A stretch of 64,000 nt of DNA from positions 66,035,001-66,099,000 of the forward strand of contig NC_069366.1 of assembly GCF_021730395.1 (NCBI RefSeq), in the 5' to 3' direction. The notes under the pieces are model-generated. The model was not told the origin of the DNA. It saw only the letters and a program-made list of their open reading frames with translations, and did no database searches. Both the position numbers and the translations under genes were made by a program. Positions 31,986 to 44,000 of the stretch are shown piece after piece. Each line of letters starts with the position of its first letter. Within the stretch, counting starts at the first letter, position 1. The stretch is from Mercenaria mercenaria. Its lineage: Eukaryota; Mollusca; Bivalvia; Venerida; Veneridae.

Positions 31986-34900
31986 CTGAAATGCAAACAA
32001 CACATATAAATGAAAAAAAAACAAAGAAAAAAGAAAAAATACAATTTGTTACAAGTTCAACGTTTGTCTTATTACATCAACGTCCTGTTTTGTGAAGTTT
32101 GTGAATAGAAACATACGTTTCTCTGAACGAAATATGTTTATTCGAGTTAAAACATCTGCAGGAAGTCGAGGCATTGGTTTGTGACTGTACCAAGTAACCC
32201 AAGGGATTTCGCAGATGCTTTAACAGGAAACATACAGAAAGTATTAAACGTGTGACAGGTTAAAATATATGGATACTGTGTCAATATGACTTAACCACGC
32301 GTTATTTTACACTTATAGAATGGCTTGTCGGTCAATAATAAAAACTATTACCCGTCGTCTGAAGGACCGAGAGTCAACAGTTTTGTTTTAACCGACAAGC
32401 CATTCGGTAAGTTTAGCTTAATATTGTTTTATTGTTCAATGCATATACAATCAACATAAAATTAAATAACGTTTAGAAATGGATTTGGACCAAGAGCAGC
32501 CACGTATATATATAAACACGTTTACTTTCCTTGAAAATGACAACGGGAATATAAATAGTTCAACACATTGTTTATAATAATACTTCGCGACAAAAATGGA
32601 ACCTTCAGTTTGTATCGAAACAAATCATGGCACCGACTTATATATACGACAACTGGCAGCCATTTTAAATGGGAACCAACAGTAGGTAACCAGATTATGC
32701 CGAATAATTCAGTGTTTCGCAACTGAGTCCTGACACTTACCTTCTGTTATACCGAGCCATGTCATTGTCGGCAATATCAGAGAGTGGAAGATTGAACAAT
32801 GAAAATATACTGTCTGCCAAAAAGCTGGAATAAAATATGCAGATCTACAATTAAACTTCTGTAATAATCGACAGTTAAATCGGAACACTCTGTATTGTGA
32901 ACATCTAAACCAAGTTAAGGTATTCGATCCACAAATAGCCAACATTTCGATGACTGGTGACCCCATGTTTTTTTTTGTGTTTTTTTTTTTAGGGAGCGAC
33001 GTGGGGGGGGGGGGGGGTATCAAAAAATTAGTAAATAAGATGACCATAATAATATGCACGAATCACTACAGTCGTGTTTTTGACTGCAAAATGATATATC
33101 TTACACTGTAATAACTGGATTTCTGTTGAAGTATCATTGAAAACTATAAAGTAAAAAAAAAATCTGTAGCGTAGTTTTGTTATGTAATTTATATTTTCTT
33201 TGTCAGTATAGAATACACTTTCAAATGATAACAAAATTATACGAGCTTACCAGGAATCAATATTTGATAATATGTTCTAGAACTGTTATATGACTTTATG
33301 GTTAATGTTCTTTAATAAAGTTATTATTATGATAATAAAACTTGCTTATTTGTGGAACGGATGCCTTAAATCATATAAACAGCAACTACAGTAATTAAAT
33401 ATTACATAAAACACCTGCACAAAACGAGACGCCTTATATTACAAACGAGTCTTAAACCAAATAAGAGCATATAATGCCTGTGTAAAACAACCAAATAAGA
33501 GCATATAATGCCTGTGTAAAACAACCAAATAAGAGCATATAATGCCTGTGTAAAACAACCAAATAAGAGCATATAATGCCTGTGTAAAACAACCAAATAA
33601 GAGCATATAATGCCTGTGTAAAACAACCAAATAAGAGCATATAATGCCTGTGTAAAACAACCAAATAAGAGCATATAATGCCTGTGTAAAACAACCAAAT
33701 AAGAGCATATAATGCCTGTGTAAAACAACCAAATAAGAGCATATAATGCCTGTGTAAAACAACCAAATAAGAGCATATAATGCCTGTGTAAAACCATTTG
33801 TGAACATTTGCACAAAATCAGGTCATCTGAAACAAACGAGACTCCATGTACATGTATATCAAACGCTTCATAACTCTACTAAATAAACGAGAAAAAAAAG
33901 ATGAAAAGACATATATTCTTTACCAATTAGGGTTACATTTAAAATCAAGTTATATGTTACAAGCTGAAAACCATTCTATATAATGTATTACCTGTTCAAC
34001 AGCATAAAGAACATCAGACACCAGTGATTGATCGGTCCAGTCATATAGTATATCAATCCATATGCAATCATAAAGATTTGGCTGTAACGTATCACCTTGT
34101 AGTAGCCAAATCTGCTCACAATACCAGTACCAAATATCACAATCAACTGCAAAATAAAGAAATCAAGTGTGTTGGTGTAATGAAGGTGTCAATATTTTTT
34201 AAAGGGATCCATTATTTTATTGAAAAGGAGTCACTTTTTCTAAAGAATAATGACCGGGGGTCGTTACACCAGCAAAGTCGCAGTTACACTCGGTATGCTT
34301 CAGATTTGCTGGGAGAGCATTTTGGTGGTGTTGTTGTTGTTGACTGTATGTGTGTCACTACTTGATCTTTAGTTATTACGAACTGAACTTAAGTTTTTGA
34401 TTACACTAAGATAATGGACCTGTAGTGACAATCGGCTATTTCCGCGAGATAACGTATCCTTCGTATGCGATTTTGGCACTCTTCCGCCATAACTACATAA
34501 CCGAAGCATGCCGAAATCACATTCGGAGAATACGTAAACGAACGGAGATTGCCGATTGTCATTACGAGTGGCACTGTTCTTACTACTGCGAAATAAAAAA
34601 TCCATGTCATTATCTTCTCTACAACCTGTCTACTAGACGTTAATTATTTGTAAGTTGTGTACAGGCATCTTTTTTGAGCTGAACACAAGGCCTCTTAGCT
34701 TGTATGAATAGGTCTGTTGCTTTTCCAGGTATAGTTACTGTGATATATTATTAAGTATTTGGTTTGTTAGTGACCTCACAGAAACACGTTTGGTCAGTAT
34801 AATAAATGGAGGTGTGTGTGTGGTGGGGGTGGGGGGTGGGCATTACCAGAGTCCCCATATTTATCATTCTGACCCCACACATTTCAGCGGAGGGTCACTA

Positions 34901-36060
34901 AAAACCCAATAACTGATCACTTATTTTTATCTTGACCAGACACAAAAATCTCCTGACCCTTCACAGACATATAGGGGGTCACCCGGAGACCACCTTTAAC
35001 CAGTGACATTGCTAGACTCTGATGGGAGGTAAAGCCTCGGTGACACATTTTGAATTTTGCAGAACAAAACAATTTCATACTGATGAAATGTGCAATTACT
35101 ATTAAAGGGAAGCTTGGTTTTATTATGAAAAATATTAAGTTGGAAACATTTTCTATTAAAAATTATGTTTACCTTAGCTCCAGTAGAACTTGCGCCATAA
35201 AATAAGCTTCTCACTAAAGGTGGAATGGCTCCTTTCACAATCAGCTGGTCCGCAAATATGGCGAAAAAGTTTGAGAGAAATGTACGATGAAATTCCTGGA
35301 AAAAATTCGTTATCACAAACGATATGAAGTCTCTGTTGAACAAAAGCTGCTTTGTAAGAGTGAAATAGGAATGTTCCTGTGATTTCATAACTTTTGGTTT
35401 TCCACATTGCACGTCGCTCTCGTGCTGAAGTTCTCTCTCGGTATGTGCGTGCTTCCCACAATACATCATCAACAAACAACTGACAACAGCAACTGCAACA
35501 CATGTTGCTTGAAAGGCCTGAAAGTTTTCCAGTTGATTTGACATATATTGCAGAAGAAATACACTTGAAGATCCCATGAGACAACCAATCTGATTATATT
35601 TAATCATCTTGAGCCGCTCTGTGTTGTCTTTTGTCATTTCCGTAAACAAGCAACAGGCAGCCAATCCAACATATGTAAACATAGTGTCCCAGAAACATAA
35701 AGCTGTAATAAGATGAATTCCTGTAACCCATGGTTGCAACGTTTCTGGGTTTCCCCATGGAAACCATGGCACTAGAAATGATAACGCAAAAAATGGAGCT
35801 GCATACAGAACACTTTCACGTCGAGTTCTGGAGCAACGAAAATTGGTACTGTCTTGAAAATAAGCAAATAAAGGGTCGTTGATTGCGTTCCATATAAGGA
35901 ACAGTGTTTGAGAAAGTTGAAACCAGTTTTCCTCTATATGATAGTAGTTCAGAAACACTTTGACATAGTAAAAGCCAAAAGCTGAACCGATAAGACTGCA
36001 TCCCATAGACAAGGCCGCCACGGCCAGTATTCTCGTCTGCAAAGATGTTCTTGATGTCAT
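31682..36060 (-). CDS. MFSD13A: MFSD13A/TMEM180-like membrane protein, copy B (4 exons)
   Basis: Model: complement(join(31682..31985, 32741..32824, 33992..34146, 35173..36060)), 476 residues, all introns GT/AG with phases 0, 2, 2. Exon 1 (296 codons) begins MTSRTSLQTRILAVAALSMG and carries WNAINDPLFAYFQDS, the family signature loop, and the Arg-rich RCSRTRRES segment. Exon 2 encodes FGYYKVIRYSQIFMIAYG and MTGPINHWC. Exon 3 encodes FLADSIFSLFNLPLSDIADN. Exon 4 begins RHPVTSMVYGINALVVKPAI and ends at a TAA at 31682. The predicted topology is a 12-helix major-facilitator fold; the transported substrate of the family is not established. It is close to copy C throughout exons 1 to 4. A possible acceptor at about 36143-36149 on minus hints at a non-coding 5' exon. 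No clear AATAAA was seen close after the stop. Confidence 0.92.
32318..32405. repeat. Hairpin in copy B intron 3
   Basis: Perfect 15-bp arms, GAATGGCTTGTCGGT and ACCGACAAGCCATTC, with a loop of about 58 bp. The loop-side sequence is also partly complementary (AATAAAAACT near GTTTTGTTTT). Confidence 0.85.
32741..32824 (-). CDS. MFSD13A: Copy B exon 3 (84 nt)
   Basis: Between TATTCCAG and AGAAG then GTAAGT. Reads S-FLADSIFSLFNLPLSDIADN and on to DMARYNR. Confidence 0.9.
33453..33797. repeat. Nearly perfect 34-bp tandem array in copy B intron 2
   Basis: Ten consecutive units of AACCAAATAAGAGCATATAA plus TGCCTGTGTAAAAC at an exact 34-bp spacing (33461, 33495, 33529 and so on to 33767), essentially without substitutions. 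Since 34 is not a multiple of three, open frames appear in all minus frames; they are not genes. Confidence 0.97.
33992..34146 (-). CDS. MFSD13A: Copy B exon 2
   Basis: 155 nt between TTTTGCAG and AACAG then GTAATA, encoding LIVIFGTGIVSRFGYYKVIR to MFFMLLN. Confidence 0.92.
34422..34566. repeat. Foldback in copy B intron 1
   Basis: The left arm TGACAATCGGCTATTTCCGC and its continuation pairs with the right arm ending GGAGATTGCCGATTGTCATT, with 10-20 percent mismatches. A half-copy of the same sequence lies at 58605-58676. Confidence 0.75.
35173..36060 (-). CDS. MFSD13A: Copy B exon 1
   Basis: 888 nt from ATG to a phase-0 donor (GCTAAG then GTAAAC), ending FYGASSTGAK. The same length as exon 1 of copy C when that begins at its first in-frame ATG. 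Confidence 0.92.
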
Positions 36061-38580
36061 GTTTTTACAATCTTTAAATCAACCTAATTCATTCCGTCAA
36101 CAGCTGGTCTATGTTGCACCTACCCAACAGCATGGCTGGAATCCTGAAAATATATATAGTGTTTATAGAAATATTTGGCACAATTATACCTCGTGAAGTT
36201 ATGAAATAATTTGTCATAAAGTAAAATAAATGCCCTTCAAACAGTAACTCTTCCGCAGGGTAGGTATAGATGTGTACATTTTAGATAAATATACATGTAG
36301 AGACAAAGTAAAACATACATACGATGAGTTCAACGAGCAAAAAAAAACAACAACATATAGGTTAACAAAGTGGGTTTCTAACTTGGAACGGTCATTGGCA
36401 AAAACTCCACTCAGAACTCACTCTTAATTCTATTCATGTTCTAAAGTTACAACGTGTACATAAAAGTAATCCCCGCCAGGTGAATCTCTAATTAACATAA
36501 TATTATCAAAAGCACGATATATAAAGAACAGATATATATATAATACAGAAACTACCGTGCAAATAATCCCTATCGACAATGATATTCAATCCAATCAATA
36601 AAGAGAACAGCTGCATACATGCTGGGTAATTATTTTCATAAATTTACTTTAACTTACAGTATGTCACCTGATGATATATAATTTTTTTTGTATAGAAAAG
36701 TCCTTCACCTGAGCTAAACAATAACATATGGTGTGTAATATACTATCTCCACTTCCCTTCCCCTACCCCCAGCCCCATTCCCACGCACTATCTTCGTTTA
36801 AACGATAAAAAGTGTATTAATATAACTGTACACAATAAGCCTGCATTTTCTTAAATACATAATGTTTACTTCTTGTGAAGCAGTTGGTACGTATATAATA
36901 AATTAGAATATATTTAATCAGAAGTTAATACACAATTATATTACATGGTTCTAATTAGTGAATACTCCTGACCCAAGGTCCTGCATTTGTCTTTTTACTA
37001 GCGCATATAATATGGAAATAATATATTAACATACCTATATTAACATACGGCGTATTCCGTTGCAAACAAATATACACTGTACATAGTGTATACACCTAGA
37101 GGCATATTTTGTAACGCACTTCATGAAATATCATGTTAAGTGAGGCAATATAATACAATTTTAAGGTATGTAAATTTATACTCTATTTAACAGGCATGTT
37201 TAAACCAATATATAATCTAGAGAAAAAGAAATCAATATAAACTGTTAATTAAAAATATAGATCTATCTTCTTTTTTACTTTAAACTTTTGTCAACTTAAG
37301 AATGTCACCTTATAAAATGTAAATTTTCATGACCTAAGCTAAACAAAAAAATTGGTTGTAATATAATGATTGTATCTGATACCCATGTACGGACCATAAG
37401 CTTAGTACGGTGATCCGTTAGAGCCACCATTATTTCACCCCTTTCGCCCTGTAGACAGGTGAGGGCGGCAGGGAGATATTAGATATACAGAACACTGTAA
37501 TTTACAGGCATGTCTACAATTAGTCATAGGTAAGCTGAGTTTTTCTCATACATTTATCGGCACATCGTATATTAGATGAAAGATTTTATGTATAAACAAA
37601 GAATACTGTTATATTATTTAAAATGATGGCATACTTAATGATAGTACAAGCTAATACCAAACTTTAATACATGGTAACAAAGAATTAATTCAATATTAGC
37701 GTATACATCTAGCTCTAAGGCCTGATTCAACATTTTGCATTTGCATTTACAAAAGTGTTATGTCGAAATAACATAACATACCTAGTTTTAACTGCTATTT
37801 CCACACTTTGTTCCACATATTGCAATACGATTCATAAACTATCCTGTCCAGCGAGGCAATGTTATATACTCTTTAAAAATACAGCAATATCATATCATTC
37901 CCGATCAATAGAAAGGAACAGCTGCTGCATGTCTGATAATTATAGCTACGATAATTATACAATTATGTTTCTTTCTTTTAACATTTAGCTTTGACAGCTG
38001 AAAGTGTCTAAAGTGTATCACGTTATAAAATGTTAATTTTCATACATGTAAAAAAGTCATTGACCTTAAAGATAAACAATAAACATTATATCCCCATTGA
38101 TGTTACAGCTCATATTACATTAGGCCTGTCTACAATTATTCATAGGTTATTCCCTTTTCACTATATTCATACATAAACCCTGCACATCGATTTAATAAAT
38201 ACTTTTAAGAAATAATATTATTGATTAAAAATTAATGGTACCATGCTTTAGATATTCTCTATATACACGATCTATATAAATGCACATGCATATTGATTTT
38301 TTTCTCTAGTTAATATTAAGTAGTTATATTTAAACAAAAGTTGTCTGTTGACAGCGCGCTTGACTACATTGTATTCGAATTATTGATGCAAGTATGGTGT
38401 CAAAATATTACCAGAGATTTTCAGACAAAAGAAGGAAAATAGATGTGCAAATATCAATGCAATATGTGAATTAATATCTAAGAATGTAAAAAAAAAATAT
38501 CGAAATACTGCGTGATTAGTAGGATCGGTTTATTTACTCTTTGAATGGTGTAGCTAAAAAGTTGTGAGTAGAAAAGTTAT
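36061..38580. other. Intergenic with old local duplication
   Basis: No gene seen. Phrases around 36590-36680 (GAACAGCTGCATACATGCTG, then GTATGTCACC), 37300-37345 and 37890-38060 (GAACAGCTGCTGCATGTCTG, then GTGTATCACG) align with one another. So do 37505-37535 and 38126-38155 (TGTCTACAATTAGTCATAGG). This points to two or three diverged tandem copies of a 0.7-1.3 kb segment. Confidence 0.45.
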
Positions 38581-38589
38581 GCAGTCTTA

Positions 38590-39345
38590 CCACACATAAA
38601 GACCATGTTTGTTAGCAAGTGTTCAGACGTTTCGACGCCATATATTAAACAGTTCAGAGAAACTATGGAATGGTAGGCGAAACTGAACTAATTTCTATGA
38701 CAAAAAGGGCCATAACTGAGCCAAAATCCTTGTCCTACTTATGTAGTCTTGTCTACATACGGATACTATGATGGTAAACAATGAGTGGTCAAAGTTTCAA
38801 AGATGTCAAACAGTTTAGACAAAATATGAAGTGGTACGAAAAACCTAACTGATTTTCAAATCAAATGGGCCAAAATTCAGCCAAATATCTTTGACCTAGT
38901 TACATACCCTCGCTTATAGATGGAGGTGTTTCAAAGCCACATGTTAAATAGTTGTGACAAAACGTGGACTTTTACGAAAACTGAACCAATTTCAATAATT
39001 TAGCCAAAATACTTGACAGAGTTATGCACTCTTGCCTACATATAGAGACTGTTATGATAAACAAGTCATAAAAGTTTAAAAGCCCTATGTCAAACAGTTT
39101 ACACAAAATATGAACTGGTACGAAACACTCCGCTAAGATCTGTAAGTTAAAAGGGGTCATAATTCAGACAAAATCATTGATGGAGTTATGTACTCTTGCT
39201 TGAAACTGGACATGGTGATAGTACACAAGTGTTTTAAAGCTATATGTCAAAAAGTTTTGTCAAAATGTGGACTGGTACGAAAAGCTTAACTAAGGTGTGA
39301 CGCCAACGCCGACATCGTGGTGAGTAGACACTAGCTAAAAATGGT
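38590..39345 (+). repeat. Satellite element, about 150-bp degenerate units
   Basis: Four to five units with CAAACAGTTTAGACAAAATA, a GAACTGGTACGAAA-like phrase and a GGGGTCATAATTCAGCCAAA-like phrase. It ends GACGCCAACGCCGACATCGT followed by GGTGAGTAGACACTAGC, a terminal block related in style to the other satellite elements here. Confidence 0.7.
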
Positions 39346-39384
39346 ACAATTCTTGATATTCATAGACGCTCATAATTCTGTTTT

Positions 39385-39860
39385 AGTTGGATTTATATAG
39401 CGTCCTTTTCATGATAAACACGTTCAAAGGCGCTTTACATAGCACAAAGGCAACCACTCAGGGCGCCAAACTCATCCTGAGAGTGAGACATAGCCCCCAG
39501 ATCAGAGAGAGAGAAATCCTTTTAGATACAGGCATGTCCGGCTTACTTAGCCTAGAGGTTGCGAATAAACAGTTTGTATTTTTTTAACGTGCACGGTGTA
39601 TAGCACCGATACACGCGGACCCATCATTCCTGGGAAGAACCAGTAGGCCCCTTCTGGCCTCTTAGTTAGTTGGGAGACACTCAAGAGAATCTCAGAAATT
39701 TCCAGTGCCTGGACTAGGATTCGAACCCCGGACCTCTGGATTGACAGTCAAGGGGGCTGAGTGAGTTGGGTTTTACGGTGAGTCGACACAAAATGGTCAT
39801 ATATCGCCGGAGGATTGACAGTCAAGCGTGTTACCACTAGACCACCGGTGCCCCTCCAGA
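39385..39860 (-). mobile_element. Retroposed SINE-like repeat carrying a nested insertion
   Basis: Read on minus, the tRNA-like part includes a B-box-like GGTTCGAATCC (39715-39728) and GGTGGTCTAGTGGTAACACG. The remaining body to about 39385 ends near TTATATAGCGTCC. A small insertion at about 39754-39810 splits the tRNA-like part and is bounded by a 15-bp duplication. Confidence 0.6.
39739..39825 (-). mobile_element. Short 3'-tail insertion with 15-bp target duplication
   Basis: GGATTGACAGTCAAG occurs at 39739-39753 and again at 39811-39825. Between them, read on minus, is GGCGATATATGACCATTTTG, then TGTCGACTCACCGTAAAACC, which resembles the tail of the SINE at 13151-13417. This fits a strongly 5'-truncated retroposition event. 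Confidence 0.7.
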
Positions 39861-39904
39861 CTTCAGACACGGGCGGACACATGCTTTCCGTAGCTTCATA
39901 GTAC

Positions 39905-40000
39905 GATTACTGGAGAAGGATTAGAACCAACAGAGGCGAATGGCAATTGATTCAGTGCCAGCGGCCTTATCCACTTGGCCAAAGAGGCTCCTTACCAATT
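39905..40000 (-). repeat. Decayed tRNA-like repeat
   Basis: Read on minus it gives GGCCAAGTGGATAAGGCCGC, an A-box-like sequence, followed by a weak B-box-like GTTGGTTCTAATCC. Probably a decayed SINE head. Confidence 0.5.
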
Positions 40001-40809
40001 TTAGACGTATTAGGGGTCACAGGAAAGTCTCTTCCGGGTCCAAGAGAGCTTGTGCCTGGTAGAAAGTACAGCTTGCATACTGCATGCACATTTCTAACAA
40101 GAAAACCTGGAAGTTCTGCTATACTTTGTGCTTGCACATTGTCGTGCAAAACTTACTGAACCTAGAACACTGAAGTTTATACTTGCATACGTATAAGATT
40201 AAATCCCACCACATAAGCTACTACAAGGATGTTAGCAACCGATACATAATTATTTATAAAAGGGAAACAAGCTGCAGGATTCAACGTATCTGAATTTTAT
40301 CTAACAATACAATCGGAATGCCATACATATATCCACGTTGATTAAACTCTCGTGCACATGTAGGCAAGGCTACCGGCGTAATTAAAGTAAGTTATTTACT
40401 AGTTTCTAATTTGTCACATATACAGTCTCAATTTTGTCCACGTGACCTTTGACCAACAGAATTTAAATTGACCAACCCGCAGTCTTCTAACTACAGTGAC
40501 CTATAACCTCTAGTGTACCAGTAAAATAAAACGTATCGAAAATAAGCGCGTCCCACAAGCGATAATATGTCTCTTTTGTATCACGTACATAAAATCAGGA
40601 TAGCCGACAGTAGTACAATGGTGCACTGGCTTGTTGTTTTGCCAAAATCATCCAACTACTCATTTAATTTGGTTGAGCCGAGTTTGTCTACTCTTCATTA
40701 AGGTTTGGTGGGTGAATGCAGCGAAGAATGCTAAACCGACCGACCGTATCTGTTTCTTACGTGATATGGAAAGAAAACCTTGATAGCCTGTTTAACATGA
40801 TAATGTTGA

Positions 40810-40970
40810 GCGCAAATAACCAATCTGCGCTATTTACCAAACGCGCAGCGCATATAACAAATTTTTGTACGTTGGTTATATGCGCAACGATTTACCAATC
40901 GTTGCGCAGGATAAATTTAACCTGCCCGATTTACCAAATGCGCAGCGCAAATAACAAATGTAACTTTATA
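40810..40970. repeat. Palindromic GCGCAAATAACCAAT cluster, left
   Basis: Repeated GCGCAAATAAC(C)AAT and TTTACCAAA(C/T)GCGCAG motifs in both orientations, for example GCGCAAATAACCAATCTGCGC (split as 10 + 11 bases, 40810-40830) and AACGATTTACCAATCGTTGC. The matching right cluster lies at 45335-45480. Confidence 0.8.
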
Positions 40971-41039
40971 TATCAGAAATTTGCATTTCGTGTTTGATAA
41001 ATCATGCACTTGGTCAATTTATTAATAAATATAGATGTC

Positions 41040-44000
41040 AAATGCTGAATATCTCGGTACTTAAATTAGTTGTCATAAATTTGTTTCTACATCAGTAAAT
41101 TCACGGCAGTCGGTCACCAGGTTTCAATACCTCCAATCTTATACAAGATGCAATAAAACCCAAACATGCGTGAAGGTGTGATTTCCTCCAGCTTGCACAC
41201 GTCGTCCCCTGGTATGTTTTAGGCTATTTTTATAATTTTCTACTTCACCCGAGCACACACTTAGCAAAATATCGTTTTTATTATATTGAAATATCTTGAA
41301 ATTTCCCAATAATATTCTTTCTACCAACGGGAGCATATCTCTCAACATGTCTAAGATAAAAGATGAAATAAAAAAGTCACAGAATTAAAAGAAAATTCTT
41401 ACAGATCTTATCTATATTATTATTATTATACTTGTATGTATATAATGTTAAATGTGTGTTATGTAATTGTAAAGCGCAATAGAATATTTTATAATTTTTG
41501 CGCTATATAAATGCCATGTATTTGTATTTTTATTATTTTATAGTACAAAATCGATTGAATAAAGAGTAGGCCTTTGATTACAGACTAAAACTATAGAGTT
41601 TTTTTACAAATCTAAATGGATCTATAATGTTACACCTGTAACTTGCGTGGCAGGTCGATCCTGCGTTAATAGCAAAGTTTGAAATTACACTGTATTTCAG
41701 ATATATTTCATTCATAAAACATACTATTTATGTAACTTTCAAATGAATACTGTAGAAAAATTAATAGAAAAAGAGTGAGTTCTGTCATAACGAGAACGAA
41801 ATATTACATTTTTTATCTGCGCAAGATGTGTGTCTGCGCTAATAATAAATCTGGAAATTACTCTGATAACTTGAATATCTTTTATAAATTATATTAACTT
41901 TTACTTTGATTTACGATTACAGACTAAAACTATAGGTTTTTTTTACAAATCAAAATGGATCTATAATGTTACACCTGTAACTTGCGTGGCAGGTCGGTCC
42001 TGCGCTAATAGCAAAGTTTGAAATTACACTGTATTTCAGACATATTTCATTCATAAAACATACTGTTTATGTAACTTTCAAATGAATACTGTAGAAAAAT
42101 GAATAGAAAAAGAGTGATTTCTGTCATAACGAGAACGAAATATTACATTTTTTATCCGCGCAAGATGTGTGTCTGCGCTAATAATAAATCTGGAAATTAC
42201 TCTGATAACTTGAATGTTTCTCATAAACTATGTTAACTTAAACTCTTGCGTAGATAACAAATGTAATATTTCGTTCTCGTTATGACGAAAACCCCTTTTC
42301 TTTCTAATTATTTTCTACTCTGAAAACATTTTTTAAGAAGTTACATAAATAGTATCTTGTAGAATTGAAATATGTTGCAAATATCAACGTCAGTTCAGAA
42401 ATTGCTATTAGCACAGGAACAACATCCCGCGCAGGCTACGGATGAAACATTATATTCAGATTTTCAAAAGCTACATTTGTAGATTGTAATCGAAAAACGA
42501 AGTAAAAGTTAAAATGGTTTATAAAAGATATTCAAGTTATTGGAGTAATTTTCAAACTTCTATTAGCGCAGGACACACATCTTGCACACCTACAAAATGT
42601 AAAATTTCGTTCACATTTTGAGGAATTTTATTAGTTATTCATTCTTTTTATCTCACTATAAAACATTAAACAATTATATAAGTATAAAAGATCTGTAAGT
42701 TCGTCTTTTAATTCTGCTTATTTTTGTTTTATTTTTAATCTTGGCCATGTCAAGAGATATGCTCACGTCGGTAAAAAGAATTGCGCTTTTTCAATATGAT
42801 GAAAAGAAAAGCGATATGGTGAAATGTGGTAAGTGTGTGGCAATTCAGTCTGTTATGTAAGTCTCCTTTATGTTCTATATTCAGTATAAAATGACTGCGT
42901 GTGATCGAATGAAGTAAAATACTTTAGTTATACAAGAGGACCATGATGGTCCTGAATCGCTCACCTATCCCCACATGACCCAGTGTTGAACTGAGTATGA
43001 TGTCATTATTTCTATTATTTGACATAGTGACCTAGTTTTTGAGCACATGTGACCTAGATATCATCAAGATAAAAAATTCTGACCAATTTTCATGAAGATC
43101 CATTGAAAAATATGGCCTCTAGAGAGGTCACAAGGTTTTTCTATTATTTGACCTAATGGCCTAGTTTTTGAAGGCACGTGACCCACTTTTAAACTTGACC
43201 TAGATATCATCAAGGTGAACATTCTCACCAATTTTCATGAAGATCTCGTGAAAAATATAGCCTCTAGAGAGGTCACAAGGTTTTTCTATTTTTCGACCTA
43301 CTGACCTAGTTTTTGACCGCACATGACCCAGTTACAAACCTGACCTAGATATCATCAAGCTGAACATTCTGACCAATTTTCATGAAGATCCGTTGAGAAA
43401 TATGGCCTCTAGAGAGGTCACAATTTTTTTTCTATTTTTAGACCTACTGACCTAGTTTTTAACCCCACGTGACCCAGTTTTGAACTTGACTTAGATATCA
43501 TCAAGATGAACATTCTGACTAATAATCATGAAGATCTCATGAAAAATATGGCCTCTAGAGAGGTCACAAGGTTTTTCTATTTTTAGATCTACTGACCTAG
43601 TTTTTAACCCCACGTGACCCAGTTTCGAACTTGACCTAGATATCTTCAAAGTAAACACTCTGACCAATTTTCATGAAGATCCATTGAAAAATATCGCCTC
43701 TAGAGAGGTCACAAGGTTTTCCTATTTTTAGACCTACTGACCTAGTTTTTAACCCCACGTGACCCAGTTTCGAACTTGACCTAGATATCATCAAGGTGAA
43801 CATTCTGACCAATTTTCATGAAGATCCATTGAGAAATATGGCCTCTAGAGAGGTCACAAGGTTTTTCTATTTTTAGATCTACTGACCTAGTTTTTAATCC
43901 CACGTGACCCAGTTTCGAACTTGACCTAGATATCATCAAGGTGAACATTCTGACCAATAATCATGAAGATCCATTGAGAAATATGGCCTCTAGGGAGGTC

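Noticed and set aside
33402-33815. Three overlapping minus-strand frames with LLFGCFTQALYA-type repeats
   Set aside because: All three come from the 34-bp array, whose length rotates through the frames.
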